Shown: positions 37,338 through 51,006, numbered from the stretch's first letter. The stretch is 64,000 nucleotides of DNA from Shewanella sp. NIFS-20-20 (GCF_019209865.1 NZ_JAHUTT010000005.1:1-64000); one strand, 5' to 3'. Notes: a model not told the origin generated them from the sequence alone. Numbers and translations are program-made.

Positions 37338-37787
37338 ATGTCTGAAGCTGAGACGAATGCTGCTCAATTAACTCCAGAGCAAGTGCAAGCCATGGAACAA
37401 CAACGTGAAGTTTGGGTTCGTGAGCAATTTCAAAAAGCTAACCGCTTCCTTGCTGAAAAAGGCATCATGCCAGGTAAGGTGTTAACAGATCAAAGCCGCT
37501 ATTTAGCTCCCTATGTTGCGGTTTGGAAAATGGAGTCTGCTAAGCCGCAGAAGAAAACCTATTGGGTGATCTCTGGTGATTTACCGACAGATTATGTTGA
37601 AGTGTCCGCTGCCGCAACGCCAAGAGACGTGCTCAAACACTTTTCTCTGAATTGGCAAATTAAAGCTGAAAATCTTATTCGTTCAGGGGCTGTTGCCGAC
37701 CCGACCCAGAAAAAGTTTGCCAACCTGTTGATCTCAAGAGCGCAGAATTTATACCAAGTGCAAGAAGACGAAGCGCTGTGGTCGTAA
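37338..37787 (+). CDS. DUF4826 family protein
   Basis: A 149-aa soluble protein recognisable as the DUF4826 family common in Shewanella and relatives. Features are VWVREQFQKANRFLAEKGI, YLAPYVAVWKMES, YWVISGDLPTDYVE and an all-helical C-terminal half. No catalytic motif or signal peptide is visible and its function is unknown. AAGGAAG precedes the ATG at good spacing. It is monocistronic with its own terminator. Confidence 0.8.
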   Translation: MSEAETNAAQLTPEQVQAMEQQREVWVREQFQKANRFLAEKGIMPGKVLTDQSRYLAPYVAVWKMESAKPQKKTYWVISGDLPTDYVEVSAAATPRDVLKHFSLNWQIKAENLIRSGAVADPTQKKFANLLISRAQNLYQVQEDEALWS

Positions 37788-37824
37788 GGTAATCTTTCGC
37801 CAGAATTGGCGACGTTGCCAGTAA

Positions 37825-37860
37825 AAAGCAGAGAACCTGAGGATCTCTGCTTTTTTTATC
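37825..37860 (+). terminator. Terminator after DUF4826 gene
   Basis: The stem AGCAGAGA/TCTCTGCT is followed by seven T. It lies between converging genes. Confidence 0.85.
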
Positions 37861-37868
37861 GTCGCGAA

Positions 37869-38999
37869 TTATTCCGTTAAATAATAATAGCCGGCATTGA
37901 TCCATGACAGCAGTAAGGTTTTAATCGCATGGTGTTGGCATAACTCGGTTAGCTGCGTGCCGCTAAGGCAGCGTACTTCGGCTAACAGGCTTAATTGATC
38001 CATATTGGCTTGCGGCAACGGGAAGGCATCACCATTGGCAAATAGTCGTGATTGGTGATCATTTTCAAGCAACAACACCTTAAGGCCACCGATACGTTGC
38101 AGCATCGCACCCTCACTTATTGCTTCGTCTAACTCATCTTCGCTGAGTTCAGGCTCCATTTCATTAATATCAAGTTCGAAACGGCTTTGACTCAAGAGTC
38201 GGCCTAACACAGTTTGGTACTGCGTAGGATCGCTCGCCAGATCGGTTAATAATTGCATTAAGCCTTGCTGTTGCTGCTGACTAAATTGCGATGCTGGTAA
38301 GGTTTCTGCTGTTGATACGTATCGGTGTTGACCGAGTTGGTTATCGAGCATGTAATCGGCAAGCTCACCAATCAGTTCCTGTTGTGATGGTGCACGAAAG
38401 CCCATCGAGTAACTCATCGACGGTTCGAGCGTGTAGCCGCGGTGAGGGAAGCCGGGGGGAATATATAATATATCCCCTGGGGCTAATACAGTATCTATGA
38501 TCGGCTCAAAGTCTTCGATTAATGGACTGTTAGCATCATTATTGCGCTGTTGATATTCACCCAGCGGTCCTACTGTCCAGCGACGGCTACCACTGCCTTG
38601 AATAATGAAGACGTCGTAGTTGTCTATGTGAGGCCCCACTCCACCGCCAGGCATGGCGAATGACACCATCAAATCATCGAAGCGCCAATCGGGCAGAAAG
38701 CGAAAGCTGTTACAGAAAGGATGAGTTTGCTCGGCAAAATGATTGACCGCTTGTACTAACAATTGCCAATTTTGCTCTCCGAGCTGGCTAAAGTTGGTAA
38801 TCGGCCCTTGTTGAATACGCCAGTTATTCCCTTCGGTAAATACTAGTCGAGAGCTGAGATCTTCTTCCATGGCCAGTCCCGCCAATTCATCAGGCTCGAT
38901 AGGATCGATGAAATTGACGAAGCCTTGTCGGATCACCAACGGGTGTTTTTGCCAGTGCTGGGCCAGAAAATCCGCGTGATTGAGTTGGAGTTGATACAT
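37869..38999 (-). CDS. roxA: Ribosomal protein uL16 arginine 3-hydroxylase (YcfD/RoxA)
   Basis: A JmjC-type Fe(II)/2-oxoglutarate oxygenase (376 aa) that hydroxylates an arginine of ribosomal protein L16. The metal site shows GGGVGPHIDNYDVFI (His-x-Asp) and the distal His in PPGFPHRGYTLE. The C-terminal dimerisation and winged-helix-like part is present at full length. The start at 38999 (MYQLQLNHADFLAQHWQKHP) matches the E. coli N-terminus. An ATG five codons upstream (39014) is possible. It follows purB on the same strand. Confidence 0.93.
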   Translation of the reverse strand: MYQLQLNHADFLAQHWQKHPLVIRQGFVNFIDPIEPDELAGLAMEEDLSSRLVFTEGNNWRIQQGPITNFSQLGEQNWQLLVQAVNHFAEQTHPFCNSFRFLPDWRFDDLMVSFAMPGGGVGPHIDNYDVFIIQGSGSRRWTVGPLGEYQQRNNDANSPLIEDFEPIIDTVLAPGDILYIPPGFPHRGYTLEPSMSYSMGFRAPSQQELIGELADYMLDNQLGQHRYVSTAETLPASQFSQQQQQGLMQLLTDLASDPTQYQTVLGRLLSQSRFELDINEMEPELSEDELDEAISEGAMLQRIGGLKVLLLENDHQSRLFANGDAFPLPQANMDQLSLLAEVRCLSGTQLTELCQHHAIKTLLLSWINAGYYYLTE

Positions 39000-39046
39000 A
39001 GATATGGTTACCAATACTTACGGCCAAATTTTATTGGCACTGGAAT

Positions 39047-39075
39047 ACAAAAACGGCAACCCGAGGTTGCCGTCA
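39047..39075 (-). terminator. purB terminator
   Basis: The stem ACGGCAACC/GGTTGCCGT with loop CGA is followed by five T on the minus strand, just beyond the purB stop and ahead of roxA. Confidence 0.75.
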
Positions 39076-39093
39076 TTGGGGAGAAAGATTCTA

Positions 39094-40485
<1,392 letters not shown>

Positions 40486-40492
40486 TTAACAA

Positions 40493-41110
40493 TTAAAGGG
40501 AAAGAGATTTTGTTGCCGCATCGACAATCGCTTTGCGGGCAAACACTAAGTGACGACGTTTGCCACCGAGTTGTCGCCATAGCACAGCACTGCGCATTGC
40601 AGACAAGAGTAGGGCACGAATTTTCTGTTGCACCAAGGGACGTTGCAGACAGTTAGGGTTACCTGTAATTTGAATTTTTGGCCCTAATTCGCTAATGATA
40701 TCACTGTAAATCGATGCTAAATTTGCAATTACTTGTTCATCAGTGATAGCAAAATGGTGTAGTTGTCTTTCGACTTGATTAATGCGTTCAGCCAGCATGC
40801 CTAAGGCATTGGCATTGCGACTTAATTTTCGCTCTAGAGCAAGAATGCCCACCAAATAGCGAGTTAATTCGACATCTTTTTGCCCCTGTTCACCTAACTG
40901 GCTTTGGATCAGTTGCATACCTTTACGCTGCGAAAATCTATCGGGATAGACATCAGCGACTGAATCAGGATTAGTCACTAAAATGCTATTGAGGCTGGCA
41001 GCTAACATGTCTTTGTCTGACTCGCCGTGGCGTGAGAGGTATTGTACCTCTGCCACTGCGTGGAGCAGGCCGGCAAAGGCCTGAGTACTTTCCATTATTG
41101 CTTCACTCAC
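40493..41110 (-). CDS. hflD: High-frequency lysogenization protein HflD
   Basis: HflD (205 aa) is an all-helical peripheral membrane protein. In E. coli it binds lambda CII, and its host role is unclear. It is recognised by [20 protein letters not shown] near the N-terminus, [16 protein letters not shown] in the middle and [21 protein letters not shown] near the end, and by its fixed position between mnmA (5 bases upstream) and purB. Confidence 0.93.
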   Translation of the reverse strand: MSEAIMESTQAFAGLLHAVAEVQYLSRHGESDKDMLAASLNSILVTNPDSVADVYPDRFSQRKGMQLIQSQLGEQGQKDVELTRYLVGILALERKLSRNANALGMLAERINQVERQLHHFAITDEQVIANLASIYSDIISELGPKIQITGNPNCLQRPLVQQKIRALLLSAMRSAVLWRQLGGKRRHLVFARKAIVDAATKSLSL

Positions 41111-41115
41111 TGTGA

Positions 41116-42228
41116 TTATTCTTTTATTAATACGTCAATAATGCCGCCACCAAGACAGACTTCACCGTCGTAAAATACGGCGCTTTGTCCTGGGGTAACA
41201 GCGCTCATGGGTTGATCAAAACGAACGGTTATACGGCCATCGTTCATCAGACGTACCTGACATGGGGCATCTTGTTGGCGGTAGCGGGTTTTAACACTGA
41301 TATTCGCGCCATCAACCGGGCCGTTACCATCAACCCAATGTAATTGGTTAACTTCCATGCCGGCTGACATCAAACGTGGGTGTTCATGGCCTTGACCGAC
41401 GATAAGCACATTACGTTCAATGTCTTTATCAACCACATACCATGGGTCGTCATTGCTGTTTTTCATCCCACCAATGCCGAGCCCTTTGCGTTGGCCTAAA
41501 GTGTGGTACATCAAGCCGTCGTGACGGCCAATAACCTCGCCTTCTGGCGTTTCGATATTGCCTGGTTGTGCGGGTAAATAAGTGGCCAGAAAGTCTTTGA
41601 ACTTGCGCTCACCGATAAAGCAAATACCGGTACTGTCCTTTTTATTGGCGGTGATCAGTCCTTGCTCTTCAGCAATGCGGCGAACCTCAGGTTTTTCGAG
41701 CTCGCCCACGGGGAATAAACTGCGCGCGACTTGCTGTTCATTTAAGGTGTACAAGAAGTAACTTTGATCTTTGTTGGCATCAACACCACGCAGCATTTGG
41801 GTGTGGCCATCAATGTCACGGCGTCGAACATAGTGCCCCATGGCAATGTAATCAGCCTCCAGGATATCATCGGCAAATTCTAAAAATGCCTTAAATTTGA
41901 TTTCCTTATTACACATGATATCGGGATTCGGCGTGCGACCAGCTTTGTATTCTTCCAAGAAGTATTCGAACACATTGTCCCAATACTCAGACGCGAAATT
42001 CACTGTGTGCAGTTTAATTCCTAGTTTGTCACATACTGCCTGGGCATCTTTAAGATCTTCGGTGGCGGCACAATATTCATCGGTGTCGTCTTCTTCCCAG
42101 TTTTTCATAAACAGGCCTTCGACATCATAACCCTGCTGCTGCAACAGATAGGCAGACACAGAGGAGTCAACACCGCCGGACATACCGACAATGACTTTTA
42201 GGGGTTTAGGTGAAGTGCTTGCAGTCAT
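41116..42228 (-). CDS. mnmA: tRNA-specific 2-thiouridylase MnmA
   Basis: MnmA (370 aa) makes 2-thiouridine at the wobble position of tRNA-Lys, Glu and Gln. The PP-loop [16 protein letters not shown] is near residue 15. The two catalytic cysteines lie in [12 protein letters not shown] and [13 protein letters not shown]. Length and motif order are normal. First gene of mnmA-hflD-purB. Its substrates include the tRNA-Lys(TTT) species encoded at 10346-10533. Confidence 0.97.
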   Translation of the reverse strand: MTASTSPKPLKVIVGMSGGVDSSVSAYLLQQQGYDVEGLFMKNWEEDDTDEYCAATEDLKDAQAVCDKLGIKLHTVNFASEYWDNVFEYFLEEYKAGRTPNPDIMCNKEIKFKAFLEFADDILEADYIAMGHYVRRRDIDGHTQMLRGVDANKDQSYFLYTLNEQQVARSLFPVGELEKPEVRRIAEEQGLITANKKDSTGICFIGERKFKDFLATYLPAQPGNIETPEGEVIGRHDGLMYHTLGQRKGLGIGGMKNSNDDPWYVVDKDIERNVLIVGQGHEHPRLMSAGMEVNQLHWVDGNGPVDGANISVKTRYRQQDAPCQVRLMNDGRITVRFDQPMSAVTPGQSAVFYDGEVCLGGGIIDVLIKE

Positions 42229-42432
42229 GAAATCAAACCTGAAAAATGAATCGATTAACTAAGTTTTATGGCAGAGCCTCAGTCATAATTACTGAGATGA
42301 TTAAGCTAATAAATTAAGCGTTACTGCGAATAAAACCAATAAAAAACGGTGGCGTATTCTACCATGCTTTGTAGGTAACGGCTATCACGTGCTGTTCTGA
42401 TAATGGTTCTATGTGTTCTGTTATAGAATCCA

Positions 42433-42893
42433 TTACCTTGTTAGGAAATCACTATTAATCAGCGACAGGTTAGTGCCATGGCCTTGGCAATAATCGTGTA
42501 GGGATGTGAGGACTAATGGACTGCGTAATTGGGGCGTTAAGGCCTCTATTTCATCAATCGTTAGCCAGTGCGTCGCCTTAATTTTTGGATCAAGAGGGAT
42601 GGCGGTAGGCATGTGTTCTAACGTAACGGCAAAAGTGAACCGCAAAAACGCGAGTTCAGCGGTGGCACTGTATTGATAGATACCGACTAAATGTGTCGGC
42701 CTTATCGTTAAACCGCATTCCTCTTGAACTTCTCGAATACAGGCTTCGATTAAGCTTTCATTGGCTTCGAGGTGACCGGCTGGTTGGTTATAGCGAACCT
42801 GACATCGATTTGTTCTTCTACCAACAAATAATGTTGTTGGCATTGGATAATACAGGCCACCGTCACATTGGGGCGATAACGTTCCGTCATCAT
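42433..42893 (-). pseudogene. nudJ: NudJ-type NUDIX hydrolase with a 1-bp frameshift
   Basis: A phosphohydrolase of the NUDIX superfamily like NudJ. The open frame at 42433-42843 holds NQPAGHLEANESLIEACIREVQEECGL (Nudix box) but lacks the family's N-terminal strand. That missing part is in another frame: from ATG 42893 it reads [16 protein letters not shown] then QHYLLVEEQID, and the frames join at 42801-42806. One base, probably a G, is missing. The ATG overlaps the rluE stop as TGATG, a coupled start. As the sequence stands the gene is broken unless translation restarts internally. It may instead be a sequencing error. Confidence 0.8.
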
Positions 42894-43558
42894 CAGCTCT
42901 GTTGGGCTAACACGCGGTACTCACCATTAGCCAAATCGGCGAGATGATACTCCCCAATCGCCACCCGAATTAGCCGTAACGTTGGAAAGCCAATCTGGGC
43001 CGTCATCCGCCGAACTTGTCGATTACGACCTTCGCATATTTTAATCTCAAGCCAACTGGTGGGAATGGATTTTCTTTCTCGTACCGGCGGCGTTCTTGGC
43101 CACAGGGTGGGTTCATCGATCCTCGTGACTTTGGCCGCTAAGGTCATGCCGTCTTTCAGTTCCACCCCACGACACAGCGTCGCAATGGCGTCATCAGTCA
43201 CGCTGCCTTCCACTTGTACCCAGTAGGTTTTCCATGTTTTCTTCGCAGGTTGTGTTAATTGAGCTTGAAGAACGCCATCGTTGGTGAGCAGTAATAAGCC
43301 TTCACTGTCACGATCTAATCGTCCGGCGGCATAGACATCGCTGATGGGGATATAATCTTTTAAGGTTTGCCGACCTTGTTCATCGGTAAATTGGCATAAC
43401 ACATCAAATGGTTTATTAAATAAAATGACCACAGGATGGGCTGCTCGGGGACGGCGTTGGCGCATGCCCGCTGACGAGCGTTTAGCTGTGGTTGGTCGCT
43501 TGTGGTGCTTTATCCCGGGCGTTGCCGAGCGTTTTTGCCATGATTTTGAAACAGTCAC
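42893..43558 (-). CDS. rluE: 23S rRNA pseudouridine(2457) synthase RluE
   Basis: A pseudouridine synthase of the RsuA/RluB-E family (221 aa) lacking the S4 domain, as RluE does. The catalytic motif [19 protein letters not shown] carries the Asp. [11 protein letters not shown] and the opening [15 protein letters not shown] are also present. The basic N-terminal 40 residues ([20 protein letters not shown]) are an RNA-binding-like extension. The stop overlaps the nudJ start (TGATG). The gene is divergent from icd. Confidence 0.9.
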   Translation of the reverse strand: MTVSKSWQKRSATPGIKHHKRPTTAKRSSAGMRQRRPRAAHPVVILFNKPFDVLCQFTDEQGRQTLKDYIPISDVYAAGRLDRDSEGLLLLTNDGVLQAQLTQPAKKTWKTYWVQVEGSVTDDAIATLCRGVELKDGMTLAAKVTRIDEPTLWPRTPPVRERKSIPTSWLEIKICEGRNRQVRRMTAQIGFPTLRLIRVAIGEYHLADLANGEYRVLAQQS

Positions 43559-43714
43559 ATCAGTCTATTATGATTTAGTTTAGGGATAGTTTACTTGTCA
43601 TTGGGCCTTAGTGGAATTTGAATCTTGCGTTGAATGCTCTATGATGTCGGCTATCACTGTGACTTAAGTTGATATTTAATGTTTTTTGTGAAGCAACGCC
43701 GGGCGGCGTAATAG

Positions 43715-46021
<2,307 letters not shown>

Positions 46022-46036
46022 TTGAATTTCAGCCAA

Positions 46037-46070
46037 TAAAAAAGGCAGGGTGACCTGCCTTTTTTATTTT
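46037..46070 (+). terminator. icd terminator (bidirectional)
   Basis: The stem AAAGGCAGG/CCTGCCTTT with a three- to five-base loop is flanked by A and T runs. It can also serve cspD on the minus strand. Confidence 0.85.
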
Positions 46071-46100
46071 ATCATCCCCAAGTTACCGAGGTACTCAGTG

Positions 46101-46307
46101 TTAGAGGACGGGTGATATTGCTGAAGCGTGCATCCCTTTTGGGCCTTGCTCTACTTCGAATTCAACGGGTTGGCCTGCTTTTAGAGTTCTGTAGCCTTCC
46201 ATCGTGATTGTCGAATAATGCGCAAATACATCTTCACCGCCTTCGTCCGGACAAATAAACCCGAATCCTTTGGCGTTGTTGAACCATTTAACAGTTCCGC
46301 TAGCCAT
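46101..46307 (-). CDS. cspD: Cold-shock-like protein CspD
   Basis: A 68-aa single cold-shock domain with RNP1 KGFGFICP and RNP2 DVFAHYS. The adjacency to clpS-clpA and the sequence [25 protein letters not shown] match CspD, a stationary-phase single-stranded DNA-binding inhibitor of replication, and not the CspA paralogues. GAAGGAAG lies upstream of the ATG. It is divergent from clpS, as in E. coli. Confidence 0.9.
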   Translation of the reverse strand: MASGTVKWFNNAKGFGFICPDEGGEDVFAHYSTITMEGYRTLKAGQPVEFEVEQGPKGMHASAISPVL

Positions 46308-46462
46308 ACTTCCACTTCCTTCTATTGTCTACTTCCCAGTAAGATAGTAAAACCTAGTGAGCGGTTCCTTTATCTCCGCCTGAGTAACAGAATGAAAGCA
46401 CGCAAGTTGGAAGTCAAGCAAAAGTTAACAACTAGGTAACATTTGCTTTATTTTTATTTATC

Positions 46463-46494
46463 AATTGGTCGCAACCAATTTTAGAGGCTAATAT
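46463..46494 (+). promoter_or_regulatory. clpS promoter with palindrome over the -35
   Basis: TTGGTC (46465-46470) and TAATAT (46489-46494) with an 18-base spacer give a predicted start at about 46501, the first base of the clpS ATG. A perfect palindrome AATTGGT-CGCA-ACCAATT (46463-46480) covers the -35 element and could be an operator. Confidence 0.5.
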
Positions 46495-46500
46495 TGCAGT

Positions 46501-46809
46501 ATGGGCAAAGTAGGAAATATTGAAAAACAACAGGAATTACAGGTGGCAGAAGTCACCCCTCCATCAATGTATATGGTGATCCTGAATAATGATGATTACA
46601 CCCCAATGGATTTTGTGATTGAGGTGCTCAAATTATTTTTTAACTTAACCGATGAAAAAGCGACCGACATTATGCTGACGGTTCATCATCAAGGGAAAGC
46701 AGTATGCGGTTTGTATCCTTTTGATATTGCGGAAACGAAAGTGATACAAGTAAATCAATTTGCCAGACAGAATGATCATCCGTTACTGTGTTCGTTAGAG
46801 AAGGCATAA
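46501..46809 (+). CDS. clpS: ATP-dependent Clp protease adaptor ClpS
   Basis: ClpS (102 aa) binds N-terminal Leu, Phe, Tyr and Trp of substrates and delivers them to ClpAP. The conserved [20 protein letters not shown] pocket segment, the [10 protein letters not shown] helix and the C-terminal [12 protein letters not shown] are all present. The start MGK agrees with the family. No Shine-Dalgarno is visible before it and the best promoter predicts a start on the ATG (see finding). clpA follows 47 bases later. The Leu/Phe-transferase genes bpt and aat that create its substrates lie 3 kb away. Confidence 0.96.
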   Translation: MGKVGNIEKQQELQVAEVTPPSMYMVILNNDDYTPMDFVIEVLKLFFNLTDEKATDIMLTVHHQGKAVCGLYPFDIAETKVIQVNQFARQNDHPLLCSLEKA

Positions 46810-46856
46810 TTCTGATCCTTAACCGCACAAATCTTTGCATTTTTTAGGGGGTGCGT

Positions 46857-49115
46857 ATGCTGAACAAAGATCTTGAAGTCACCTTGAACCTGGCGTTTCA
46901 GCAAGCCAGAGATGCGCGTCATGAATATATGACGGTAGAACACTTACTGCTGGCATTAATCGATAATCCTGCCGCGCAAGAGGCATTGGTTGCCTGTGGC
47001 GCTAAGTTAGACAAATTGCGTGCCGATGTTGAACAGTTTATTAGTCAAACCACTCCACTGATCCCACAAGTCGATACTGAAGCGCGGGAGACTCAACCCA
47101 CGCTTGGTTTTCAGCGAGTCTTGCAGCGTGCCGTGTTTCATGTGCAATCGTCCGGTCGTCAAGAAGTCACTGGCGCCAATGTGCTGGTGGCGATTTTTTC
47201 CGAACAAGAATCTCAAGCTGTCTACTTATTAAGACGCAGTGATATTAGCCGCCTCGATGTGGTCAACTACTTATCCCATGGTTTTAACAAGCAAGATGAA
47301 GGGATGAACTTTGATGAGGAACCTGCGAGTGAAGAGAAGTTAGAAGAGCAAGAGGACAACAGCATGTTGTCTCAATTTGCGACTAACTTGAACCTTGCTG
47401 TCGAAGCGGGAAATATTGACCCTTTGATTGGTCGCGACCTCGAAATTGAACGTGCTATTCAGATTTTATGTCGTCGTCGCAAAAATAATCCTTTGCTAGT
47501 GGGTGAGGCAGGCGTTGGTAAAACCGCCATTGCCGAAGGCCTAGCTTATCAAATTGTGCATAACAATGTGCCCGAGGTGATGGCGCAAGCCACCGTTTAT
47601 TCTTTGGATTTGGGCGCCTTATTGGCGGGTACCAAATATCGCGGTGATTTTGAAAAACGCTTTAAGAGTTTATTGAAAGAGTTAGCCGCCGACAGTCATG
47701 CCATTTTGTTTATTGACGAAATTCATACCATTATTGGTGCCGGCGCGGCCTCAGGTGGCGTAATGGATGCGTCAAATTTGTTAAAGCCCTTACTCTCTGG
47801 GGGCAAGTTACGTTGCATGGGCTCGACGACTTTTCAGGAATATCAAAGTATTTTTGAGAAAGACAGAGCCTTGGCGCGTCGTTTTCAAAAGATTGATATC
47901 AATGAGCCAAGTATCAGCGAAACCACCCGTATTTTGCAGGGACTGAAAAGCAAATACGAAGAGCATCATGGCGTTCGCTATACGCAGGCGGCGTTGTCCA
48001 GTGCCGCGACATTATCCGCCAAACATATTAATGATCGCCATTTACCGGACAAGGCCATCGACGTGATTGATGAAGCCGGTGCCCGAATGGCGATGTTACC
48101 GCAAAGTAAGCGAAAAAAGACCATTGGTCAGGCCGAGATTGAGTTCATTATTGCCAGAATGGCGCGGATCCCAGAAAAATCTGTGTCTATGTCTGACAAG
48201 GAAATGCTGAAAAATCTTGAGCGTAACCTGAAAATGGTGGTCTTTGGGCAAGATAAAGCCATTGAAACCTTAAGTGCCTCTATCCGATTATCGCGCAGTG
48301 GCTTAGGTCATGAACACAAACCTGTCGGCAGTTTCTTATTTGCGGGCCCAACGGGGGTTGGCAAAACCGAAGTCACCAATCAGTTAGGCAAATGCCTTAA
48401 CCTGCAAGTGATCCGTTTTGACATGTCTGAATACATGGAGGCGCATGCGGTATCGCGCTTGATTGGTGCGCCGCCAGGCTATGTTGGTTATGATCAAGGC
48501 GGTTTACTGACCGATGCTGTGATTAAGAACCCCCACTGCGTTATCTTACTTGATGAGATAGAAAAGGCACATCCTGATATTTATAACCTATTACTGCAGG
48601 TGATGGACCACGGTAAGTTGACTGACAACAATGGTCGCAAAGCCGACTTCAGGCATGTCACGTTAGTGATGACGACCAATGCCGGTGTTCATGAGACCAT
48701 TCGTAAGTCAATGGGATTCCAGCAACAAGATCATACCTTGGATGCCATGACCGAAATCAATCGGGTGTTTTCGCCAGAGTTTAGAAACCGGCTAGATGCC
48801 ATTGTCTGGTTTAATCATCTTGATATGGCGATTATTGCCAAGGTGGTTGATAAGTTCTTGGTGGAATTACAAGCCCAGCTTGATGATAAGCGCGTGACCT
48901 TAGAAGTTTCTGATGAAGCGAGAACCTTGTTAGCCGAGAAAGGGTATGACAAGACCATGGGGGCTCGTCCTATGTCTCGGGTGGTTACTGAGCTGATTAA
49001 GCGGCCATTGGCTGATGAAATCTTATTTGGTGCCTTAGAGGCGGGTGGTACAGCGTCTGTCGATGCCGTCGATGGTGACATTGAGGTTAAAGTGGAAGCA
49101 TTAGTGCCAGCGTAG
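46857..49115 (+). CDS. clpA: ATP-dependent Clp protease ATP-binding subunit ClpA
   Basis: ClpA (752 aa) is the AAA+ unfoldase of ClpAP. An N-terminal Clp-N double repeat (to about 140) with the ClpS-binding surface is followed by D1 (Walker A GEAGVGKTAIAEG, Walker B ILFIDEIH) and D2 (GPTGVGKTEV, VILLDEIEKAH). The IGL-type loop region for ClpP contact lies in D2. ATG 46857 gives MLNKDLEVTLN and has AGGGGGTG upstream. A GTG two codons earlier is rejected. Cotranscribed with clpS; terminator follows. Confidence 0.96.
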   Translation: MLNKDLEVTLNLAFQQARDARHEYMTVEHLLLALIDNPAAQEALVACGAKLDKLRADVEQFISQTTPLIPQVDTEARETQPTLGFQRVLQRAVFHVQSSGRQEVTGANVLVAIFSEQESQAVYLLRRSDISRLDVVNYLSHGFNKQDEGMNFDEEPASEEKLEEQEDNSMLSQFATNLNLAVEAGNIDPLIGRDLEIERAIQILCRRRKNNPLLVGEAGVGKTAIAEGLAYQIVHNNVPEVMAQATVYSLDLGALLAGTKYRGDFEKRFKSLLKELAADSHAILFIDEIHTIIGAGAASGGVMDASNLLKPLLSGGKLRCMGSTTFQEYQSIFEKDRALARRFQKIDINEPSISETTRILQGLKSKYEEHHGVRYTQAALSSAATLSAKHINDRHLPDKAIDVIDEAGARMAMLPQSKRKKTIGQAEIEFIIARMARIPEKSVSMSDKEMLKNLERNLKMVVFGQDKAIETLSASIRLSRSGLGHEHKPVGSFLFAGPTGVGKTEVTNQLGKCLNLQVIRFDMSEYMEAHAVSRLIGAPPGYVGYDQGGLLTDAVIKNPHCVILLDEIEKAHPDIYNLLLQVMDHGKLTDNNGRKADFRHVTLVMTTNAGVHETIRKSMGFQQQDHTLDAMTEINRVFSPEFRNRLDAIVWFNHLDMAIIAKVVDKFLVELQAQLDDKRVTLEVSDEARTLLAEKGYDKTMGARPMSRVVTELIKRPLADEILFGALEAGGTASVDAVDGDIEVKVEALVPA

Positions 49116-49126
49116 GTGCTTGTTTG

Positions 49127-49157
49127 ACAAAAAAGGCCGCGCAAGCGGCCTTTTTTG
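49127..49157 (+). terminator. clpA terminator
   Basis: The stem AAAGGCCGC/GCGGCCTTT with a very short loop is followed by six T. Confidence 0.88.
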
Positions 49158-49203
49158 TGCGTAGTATCAGGAGTCGATACTTGCCTCCGGCCTGCAAATA
49201 CAA

Positions 49204-49232
49204 TAAAAAAACCCGGACTTACCGGGTTTTAA
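49204..49232 (-). terminator. infA terminator
   Basis: The stem AAAACCCGG/CCGGGTTTT with loop ACTTA is followed on the minus strand by a T-run. It lies between the converging clpA and infA. Confidence 0.85.
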
Positions 49233-49264
49233 CTGTGCGAAAATTCGCAGGCGTGACGTAGAAG

Positions 49265-49486
<222 letters not shown>

Positions 49487-49598
49487 TTAATTGTCCCATA
49501 GCCTTCGAATATTAAAATCGGGCGTATCATGCCGCAAAAAGCCGTTGCTGTAAAGCGCTGCGTGAGCTGGAAAGCCGAGATCCGACTCTCATCAACCA

Positions 49599-50306
49599 TC
49601 AGATTTTTGTGGACGCCACCCATCCTTGTGTTGTCAGTATTTCATACGGACGGAATTGGCGTTTATAACACATCTTACGGTTAGCATCTATCTGATAGCC
49701 TAAATAAACAAAACTTTTTGACTCTTGTTTTGCGGTTTGTAATTGTTTCAAGATCAATAAATTGCCAATTGATAACGGTTCATAGTCTGGGTCAAAAAAG
49801 CTATAAACGGCAGAGAGGCTATTGGGCGTGCAGTCGGTCACTGCGACTCCGATTAGCTTGTCGCCATCATACACTTCGATAAAGCGTTGCTCTAACCAAT
49901 CGCATAATAAAAATTCTTGATATTGGGTTTGACTGGGGGGAAACATACTGCCATCGCTATGACGCAGGCAAATGTACTTTTCATACAAAGGGTAATGCAG
50001 GCTCGATGTTTGGTAGCTTAGCTTCCATGACAAATGTTGCGCCTGACGTAGATTGCGTTTATGCCGTGTTGATAACGTAAAATTCTGACTGTTGACCCGT
50101 ATCGGCTGGCAAGCATTGCACTGCGGGCAGCGGGGTTGATAAATAGATTGGCCACTGCGCCGAAACCCAACGGCGAGCAGGCGCTCATAGACCTCGGGCT
50201 CAACCGCTTGTTGGATAACGAGTAATTGTTCTTGTTGGTTGGCTAAATAACTGCAGGGAAATATTTGGCTGATGCCAATGGCAACAGTTAAGGGGTCAGA
50301 GTTCAA
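49599..50306 (-). CDS. bpt: Aspartate/glutamate leucyltransferase Bpt
   Basis: Bpt (ATE family, 235 aa) transfers Leu from Leu-tRNA to proteins with N-terminal Asp or Glu, making ClpS/ClpAP degrons. Visible are the CSYLANQQEQLLV N-terminal region, the Cys cluster YQPRCPQCNACQPIR and the GNAT-like end YLGYQIDANRKMCYKRQFRP. TTG 50306 is chosen because AGGAG is seven bases upstream and it yields the family start NSDPLTVAIGISQIFPCSYL. It overlaps the aat stop by 11 bases. The frame running on to 50336 is inside aat. Confidence 0.92.
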   Translation of the reverse strand: MNSDPLTVAIGISQIFPCSYLANQQEQLLVIQQAVEPEVYERLLAVGFRRSGQSIYQPRCPQCNACQPIRVNSQNFTLSTRHKRNLRQAQHLSWKLSYQTSSLHYPLYEKYICLRHSDGSMFPPSQTQYQEFLLCDWLEQRFIEVYDGDKLIGVAVTDCTPNSLSAVYSFFDPDYEPLSIGNLLILKQLQTAKQESKSFVYLGYQIDANRKMCYKRQFRPYEILTTQGWVASTKI

Positions 50307-51006
50307 GCAGTATCTCCTGCGGCCGCCAGCAGTCACTGCTTGTAGGCGCTTGTCGTAATTCAGATAGGCGGGTTAAAAATTGATGACGGCTGATGTTTTT
50401 TGCCCCTAAAGAAACTAGGTGAGGGTTCATGACCTGAGCATCAATGAGTTGATAATTAAAGCCAATTAAATGCTGTTGTAATGCCATCATGGCGGCTTTG
50501 GATGCATTAGTTGCAAAGTGAAACATAGATTCACCGCAAAATGCTTGGCCAAGATCAATGCCGTAGAGGCCGCCGACGAGTTGCTGGTCGTGCCAAACTT
50601 CGATGGAGTGTGCTCGGCCTAGCTGATGTAATTGCTCATAAGCTTCAATAATGTTGGGGCTAATCCAAGTATCAGCTTGTTTTTGACGAGGCGCAGCGCA
50701 AGCTTGGATGACTTGGGAAAAAGCGTGATTAACAGTGAAGCGCCACGGTTGCTTGCTCAAATATTTTCTTAGGCTAGCACTGCAATGGATATCACCGGGA
50801 ACAAACACGGCGCGGGGATCGGGAGACCACCATAAAATAGGGTCATCTTGATTGAACCATGGGAAAATGCCATGGTAATAAGCGCTGAGTAAACGCTCGC
50901 TGCTTAAGTCTCCCCCCACTGCCAGTAAACCATTAGGTTCGCTTAATGCTAGCTCTGGGGCAGGGAAAGGACTATGTTGATGTTCAAGATAAGATAAGGT
51001 GCTCAC
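50296..51006 (-). CDS. aat: Leucyl/phenylalanyl-tRNA--protein transferase
   Basis: Aat (236 aa) attaches Leu or Phe to proteins with N-terminal Lys or Arg for N-end-rule degradation. Diagnostic segments: FPAPELALSEPNGLLAVGGDLS, YYHGIFPWFNQDDPILWWSPDPRAV, GGLYGIDLGQAFCGESMF and QVMNPHLVSLGAKNISRHQFL. It overlaps bpt by 11 bases, so both N-end-rule transferases are translated together. Substrate destruction machinery (clpS-clpA) is nearby. Confidence 0.96.
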   Translation of the reverse strand: MSTLSYLEHQHSPFPAPELALSEPNGLLAVGGDLSSERLLSAYYHGIFPWFNQDDPILWWSPDPRAVFVPGDIHCSASLRKYLSKQPWRFTVNHAFSQVIQACAAPRQKQADTWISPNIIEAYEQLHQLGRAHSIEVWHDQQLVGGLYGIDLGQAFCGESMFHFATNASKAAMMALQQHLIGFNYQLIDAQVMNPHLVSLGAKNISRHQFLTRLSELRQAPTSSDCWRPQEILLEL

